A stretch of DNA of 64,000 nt from Gigaspora rosea (taxonomy: Eukaryota; Glomeromycota; Glomeromycetes; Diversisporales; Gigasporaceae). The notes under the pieces were generated by a model. It saw only the letters and a program-made list of their open reading frames with translations. It made no database searches and was not told the origin of the DNA. Position 1 is the first letter of the stretch. Each line of letters opens with the position of its first letter. Of the stretch, positions 59,300 to 64,000 are shown in pieces. The position numbers and the translations under genes were made by a program. The stretch covers positions 237,915 through 301,914 of the forward strand of contig QKWP01000102.1 of the NCBI GenBank assembly GCA_003550325.1, given 5' to 3'.

Positions 59300-59769
59300 T
59301 TAAGGGCAACCATCTTTTCCACAAGCATCAGCATCTTTGGTTGAAGTATCAGTATCAGTAGTTGCTTTTTTCTTACTATTAGAATGTCCAAGATTCATAT
59401 TTGGTACGATTCTATTCCTGATAAATTATTTCTTATTAAAATAATAAAATTCGAACCTTTTAATCAGTTAAAAAAATTAATATAAAATGACAAGAAATTA
59501 TTTGAATTTACCAATTCTTTCAATTCCGGAAATCGACCTTCTTTCTTACGATCCCAAAAAGTTTCTGACCAATCAACAAATAATATAATTAAATGAATTG
59601 TCTTTATTTATTTAATCAGATAGGAAAATAAAATATAATATGTTTAATAACCAACCTACATCAACTTGAGCTATGAAGACTGCATTGACACCAGGTATTA
59701 AAGTAACTTCACCAATAATCGTACAGAATGTTACTAACAATTCTTGAGCTGTCCATCCAGCACGAAGGA
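59300..59769 (-). CDS. SelT/SelW/SelH (Rdx) family protein, partial model
   Basis: Three exon-like segments on the minus strand: 59769-59656 (LRAGWTAQELLVTF and GEVTLIPGVNAVF), 59564-59512 (FWDRKKEGRFPELKEL) and 59417-59300 (RIVPNMNLGHS followed by a charged tail ending CGKDGCP and stop). These match the Rdx fold: the helix after the CxxC loop, the GEV/PG strand, WDRK and the C-terminal LGHS. Rdx proteins are small thioredoxin-like redox proteins. The first junction joins in frame with GT...AG. The second leaves the frame off by one, so either the intron differs or there is a lesion. The N-terminal CxxC part should lie at about 59835-59990 but I could not build it convincingly. Confidence 0.6.
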
Positions 59770-59989
59770 CTCGTTATTAAACAAAAGGTATCTTATTGAA
59801 AAGTCTATAAAACAGATTAAATAAATCATCAAGATGAATAAACTTACCAACGAAATTGAATACGGTAAATGAGGTTTTACATTTCTTGTTACTATGCTAA
59901 AAAAAAAATCATGGTCATCAGCCTTACTTCATCGTTTCACCGACATCACTCCAAGTGTATTAAAAATTTATACCTGCAATTAATAAAAT

Positions 59990-60400
59990 ACTAACTCTAA
60001 TCCTGTGTAAATGAATATTTTGGTCGGAAAAGCCCGAAAAAAATTTCGATGCAGAAACTGTGAAATTGTCGAATATCCCAAAAAAAACCAAATTAAAACA
60101 CGACGTTTTATTGGGTTCTACCATAACTATATCAGGTCACCTTACCATTTAATTATCAAATATTTAAAATCAGAATTTGATGATTTTGCTGATTAAATGT
60201 ATATTAAATTTCTTTTAGTACGCAGGACGAATTTTTTTCTCTTAAAGTTTCCAATAACTGATCACTTCTCACACATTACGGTTACAATATTACGAAGCAT
60301 TTTCGTATATAATAAACAATTGATTCCAATTCCCTTATTTAAATTTACACCCATTTTTAAGCAATAAAATTTTAAAATTTAAGCCGAATTGCATGCTTTA
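59990..60400. promoter_or_regulatory. Upstream region of the Rdx-like gene
   Basis: Non-coding; a 61-codon plus-strand frame at 60011-60196 lies here but has no recognised motif. No promoter element is identifiable. Confidence 0.3.
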
Positions 60401-60456
60401 TTATTATTATTATTATTATTAATTTTTAATTAATAATAATAATAATAATAATAATA

Positions 60457-60507
<51 letters not shown>

Positions 60508-60540
60508 TATTTTATTTATTTATTTATTTAATTAATTAAA
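60401..60540. repeat. (ATT)n/(AAT)n microsatellite
   Basis: Runs of att, then aat, then att, then attt units; the att/aat switch near 60420-60455 makes the tract self-complementary. Confidence 0.9.
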
Positions 60541-61866
60541 TATAAAAAGTAGCTTCGTAACTTTCTCATGAGGACTTAAAATTTTCAAATATCACTGCAC
60601 CTTAAATTACAGAAAAGTTAGAGCTTGCATATCTTCGTCATGTGTTCACGATGAACATTTACAATATACACGTCGATTTTAATGATATAACGACCCATAT
60701 TACACGAAAAAAATTTTGCAAAGTGCCAAGCTTATAGTGCTTTATACAAAACGTCTTATTTCCCGTATAACGATCAAAAAAAAGTCACTGATTATCGTTA
60801 TGCTAATACAAATTAGTCGTAGGTAGTCCAAAATAAGAACTAAACCAGTAGCACCGAAAACATGTAATTATATTTAAGAGTTAATAACAAGAGTTAAATA
60901 TCTAACGCTAATCAGTCTGAGGGACCAACGTGAGTGCCTTTTTTATACAAAAAGTAAAAATAAAAAAATTTTTAACTATTTTAGCCAATTCTGCATTGGA
61001 TACGTAAAAAAAAATTTTTTTTTTTATATAATTTAAAGTTTGAAAATGTGGCGTTTGATATATAAAAATGGAAATGTATTTTTAAATAATTACAGTTATG
61101 ATATAAAAATCAGCCAATAATAATTGATTATATATATAGCTTATGTGACGTACATTTACGTCAAAAAGATAGCAGCTATGTACGTACTGTACGTACTGTA
61201 CATACATCATTATATCGTAATAGTCGACATTTGTCACAAATTAAGCTTGAAAGGTTATATACCTTTATTGAAAAATGAAATTAACGTAATTACTGATACA
61301 TGTCTTCATCGGGTTTTTCCGATAAATTATAATTGAAACCCCGATGACATTGATAACACTCACAAGTATTTACATAATATGTATGCTGAAGCTTTAAACA
61401 AAAGAATGTAAAGAATTTGAGGTTAATGCGCCTAATTAATAAGCTTTTGCTTTATCATGAAATTTACATCCTATATATTGTATAATAAATAGCAATTTAT
61501 AAATTTTAGTAAAATGCCCGTCCTATTAACGTCGAAGGTTTATTAATAAATTCAATTTCAAACGGATCGGTTTTGAGTCTAACTTCATTCTTTGATTATA
61601 ATCATCGGATAGTATGGCACATATCTAAAGTCTCGGCATAAGTCAATATTACGACATTACAAAAAAGTTACATCATCGATCATATTTCTGCATCTATAGT
61701 TTTTATATATTTTTTTTCAGCCATACCAATTACAGGACTAGCAGACAACGGTCTATAACAATTGTTAATTTTTTCATAACTTTCATAATTTATTATTTAA
61801 AGAGCCTTGTCTCGCCTTTTAAAAAAAAATTTCAAATTCAATATATCCCGAAATTATATCTCAACC
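60541..61866. promoter_or_regulatory. Upstream region of the decarboxylase gene
   Basis: Non-coding. A possible 3' splice site (T-run then cag at about 61719-61721) might end a 5' leader intron. The reading frame is open from 61807 but without ATG. No specific regulatory site recognised. Confidence 0.35.
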
Positions 61867-63081
61867 ATGCCTAGTCAAGCACTCGGACCTTTTCCTACTC
61901 CTGCGACCTACCATCCAATGGTTCAGGGGCTGATGAACATGATTAAACGCAATAAATGGGAGGACCAATTTGTAAAGGCGGTCTCTGACGCTTATAATTC
62001 AGGCGTCGAAGAAACAACTTATATAAAAACTTTGCCTGACTTTTATGATTATCTTCATTACTTTTTAACGTGGGTACCCAGAGAGGATGACACAGGAAAT
62101 CTCGTTCACAATATGATGAGCATTATGTACTTTGTTCTCGATCAAGAATCTGTAAAATCGCTTCAGTCACCCATTCAGCCTTCGTCGTATCCAAATCAAC
62201 CGTTAACGGAGCTATCGCAATGGATAGTCTATTTTTCCTTTGCTTTAGGACAATTTCTCAATACACCTGAATCACTTACTGAAGAATCTTTGCGGTCTTT
62301 TTATAATACGGAGAGCTATAGCATGAATCTTTACGAGGCTCCCAGAGAGGGTTGGCATTCTTTCAACGATTTCTTTGCACGAAAACTCTTGCCAGGCGCT
62401 CGGCCCATTGAAAGTCCTGACAATCCAGCGGTAATTGTAAGTCCCGCTGACTCGACGTTCAATGGTTCTTGGGATATTAGTAATAGTTCAATTGTTGTTT
62501 TAAAAGACCTTCCCTGGACCATTGGCGAGTTACTTGCAAACAGTCAATATAAAGATGATTTTGCCGGTGGGACATTTATGCATTCATTTCTTGTACCATA
62601 CAATTATCATCGTGTTCATACTCCTATCGAGGGTAAAGTGCTCGAAGCTATAGTAATACCAGGCCAGACCTATTGCGATGTTACTATTAAAAAAGACTCC
62701 AGAGGCAAGAAAACACTCAAACCTAGTCGAAAATTTCTAAGAACAGATGAAATTGACATTCCGGACCCTCCGGGTTATCAATTCTGCCAGACTCGCGGTT
62801 TGATTATAATTGATTCACCAAAAATTGGAAAAGTGGCGGTTTTACCAGTCGGTATGGCTCATGTGTCTTCTGTGGTCCTCTCTACTAAGGCAGGGGCTGA
62901 ATTGAGGAAAGGGGATGAAATATCCTATTTTCAGTTTGGTGGATCTGATGTTTGCATCTTGTTCCAAAAGCAGAGTCAAGTTGAATTACTTGCCAAAGAT
63001 GGTGTGTTTTATCCGATGGGCAAACAGATTGCAATTTGCCATACTGCTGTACAAGAATCACAAAGAAATAAGAATATGTAA
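61867..63081 (+). CDS. Phosphatidylserine decarboxylase-like proenzyme
   Basis: A 404-residue intron-less frame from the first ATG at 61867 (MPSQALGPFP). Residues 1-155 are a helical N-terminal domain of the kind found in the cytosolic PSD-like decarboxylases of fungi. From residue 160 the PSD_like catalytic domain follows: SFNDFFARKL (about 165-174), SPAD Asp195, FLVPYNYHRVHTP with His248 and His251, then GMAHVSSV, and the C-terminal YFQFGGSD with Ser360, where family members self-cleave to form the pyruvoyl group. Asp, His and Ser match the self-processing triad. No targeting peptide or membrane segment is evident from this start, so a soluble enzyme is likely. Substrate uncertain: the family includes phosphatidylserine and aromatic amino-acid decarboxylases. 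It looks intact. Confidence 0.88.
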   Translation: MPSQALGPFPTPATYHPMVQGLMNMIKRNKWEDQFVKAVSDAYNSGVEETTYIKTLPDFYDYLHYFLTWVPREDDTGNLVHNMMSIMYFVLDQESVKSLQSPIQPSSYPNQPLTELSQWIVYFSFALGQFLNTPESLTEESLRSFYNTESYSMNLYEAPREGWHSFNDFFARKLLPGARPIESPDNPAVIVSPADSTFNGSWDISNSSIVVLKDLPWTIGELLANSQYKDDFAGGTFMHSFLVPYNYHRVHTPIEGKVLEAIVIPGQTYCDVTIKKDSRGKKTLKPSRKFLRTDEIDIPDPPGYQFCQTRGLIIIDSPKIGKVAVLPVGMAHVSSVVLSTKAGAELRKGDEISYFQFGGSDVCILFQKQSQVELLAKDGVFYPMGKQIAICHTAVQESQRNKNM

Positions 63082-63174
63082 TTTTTTTTTTTTACATTAT
63101 CATAAAATTCTACATTATTTTTACAACCTTCATCATTCTGCATATATGTAATTTTTTTTGATTTATATAATCTG

Positions 63175-63180
63175 AATAAA
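63175..63180 (+). terminator. Polyadenylation signal aataaa
   Basis: aataaa about 95 bp after the stop of the decarboxylase gene, in AT-rich sequence; plausible 3' end signal. Confidence 0.5.
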
Positions 63181-63597
63181 GCAAAATTCCATAGAACTAG
63201 ACATAAAATATCATTATTTTAGAATGTGGTTTGAAAATTGAACGCGAAATTTAGTTAAAATCTTATTGAAGCTTTGCAAAAAGGTGTAAACCCGTGATTT
63301 TTCGTTGTTGCTCTTTTCCCGATAGTTATTTCACCGACAGGCCATTTTCCTGACATCACATAGGTTAGTTTCATTAGATATGAATATATATTATTGGTAA
63401 TTTTCGGGAAAATGATAATCAGGAAAATTTATAATAACGGAAAATTTTTAAAATTCTAAATTTAAAAAACCTATATCGATATTTAAATTGGAAATATGCG
63501 TATAATACAGTATGATAGTCGCAAATTTATTGTCATATGATACGTTTCACACTATACCAATTTAAAGTTGATTAAATCTTCGAATTATTATTCTTTA

Positions 63598-63803
63598 GGC
63601 CGTTTGAAGTTAATTTTTCGGTTAACATCACCCCCAGCTGAAGTCTCCCCCAACCTCCCCCGAAAACGAACAGCCAATCAAAACGCCGGATGACTCTCGC
63701 CAGTCACCTGATTTATATCAACCAATGAAATTACCCCACCTTTGTTCATTTTTATATGTTCGTTTCAAATGTTCGTTTCATTTTACCCCCCTCCCGAACG
63801 GCC
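63598..63803. mobile_element. Harbinger/Tourist-like MITE, TTA duplication
   Basis: Ends ggccgtttg and inverse of ggccgttcgg, flanked by TTA at 63595-63597 and 63804-63806, the classic PIF/Harbinger target. The interior is GC-richer, with several ccccc runs. No coding sequence. Confidence 0.75.
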
Positions 63804-63852
63804 TTAATCTTAATGATCACATAATTTCTGTGCACTAACGTGCACAATCATT

Positions 63853-64000
63853 AAGGGTAGGGTGAACATAGATCATTTATCATATGATTTTTAGTGGTAC
63901 AATAAGATTTATATAGAAAATAAAATGTGCTATAAATAAAACTTTTTACAGTTGTTATTAATTTATCCAAAAATTTTATAATATATAGTACAAAATACTC
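63853..64000. mobile_element. piggyBac-like element end, cut by the window edge
   Basis: TTAA then gggtagggtgaacatagatc followed by atttatcatatgatt matches the TTAA-family end. The other end lies outside the window. Confidence 0.6.

Noticed and set aside
60011-60196. 61-codon frame with a CRNC motif
   Set aside because: Too short, a single CxxC pair only, no family recognised; it lies in the upstream region of the Rdx-like gene.
61807-61866. 20-codon N-terminal extension of the decarboxylase as a mitochondrial signal
   Set aside because: It needs a TTG start; the first ATG is at 61867 and no upstream ATG is in frame. An unseen upstream exon cannot be excluded.
1-64000. LTR retrotransposon or complete transposase gene
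   Set aside because: No long direct repeats with a primer-binding site and no DDE or reverse transcriptase frame were found; all elements here look non-autonomous or decayed.

Overview
The window looks like a piece of an arbuscular-mycorrhizal (Glomeromycotina, Rhizophagus-like) fungal genome. The DNA is very AT-rich, genes have short introns of about 70-85 bp with GT...AG ends, and the gene content is typical of that group: Sel1-repeat proteins, a TKL-type kinase with the usual cysteine-rich leader, an LRR remnant and MACPF-like proteins. This assignment is inferred from protein style; no search was run.

Layout. 0.6-1.8 kb: a three-level nest of inverted-repeat elements. 4.3-11.4 kb: a divergent pair, a decayed MACPF-like gene on the minus strand and an apparently intact 8-exon gene on the plus strand. 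I read the latter as a 1,226-residue chain of MACPF-like region, MLKL/HeLo-like four-helix region, degenerate kinase and Sel1-like repeats. 12-19 kb: MITEs, minisatellites and two decayed non-LTR retroelement ends. 20.0-21.1 kb: an intact Sel1 gene (minus). 21.7-25.8 kb: nested elements and an LRR pseudogene. 26.7-29.8 kb: a short Sel1 gene, a roughly 1.1 kb minisatellite and a broken TKL kinase. 30-59 kb: a gene-poor block made largely of non-autonomous elements inserted in one another (TA, TTAA, 5-bp and 9-bp target duplications), with tRNA-headed retroelements and a decayed RNase H element. 59.3-59.8 kb: a SelW/Rdx-like gene (minus). 61.9-63.1 kb: an intact phosphatidylserine-decarboxylase-like gene (plus), then a TTA-flanked MITE.

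How the parts relate. The only plausible functional theme is signalling or cell-death-like execution. The fused protein at 7.15-11.4 kb carries two families linked to membrane damage (MACPF-like and MLKL-type four-helix bundle), a kinase fold that has lost key catalytic residues as MLKL has, and Sel1 repeats like those encoded elsewhere in the window. The repeats hold enough filled/empty-site pairs to reconstruct an insertion order by eye. A set of about ten small elements shares one internal core with a TTAGGG-like motif although their ends differ.
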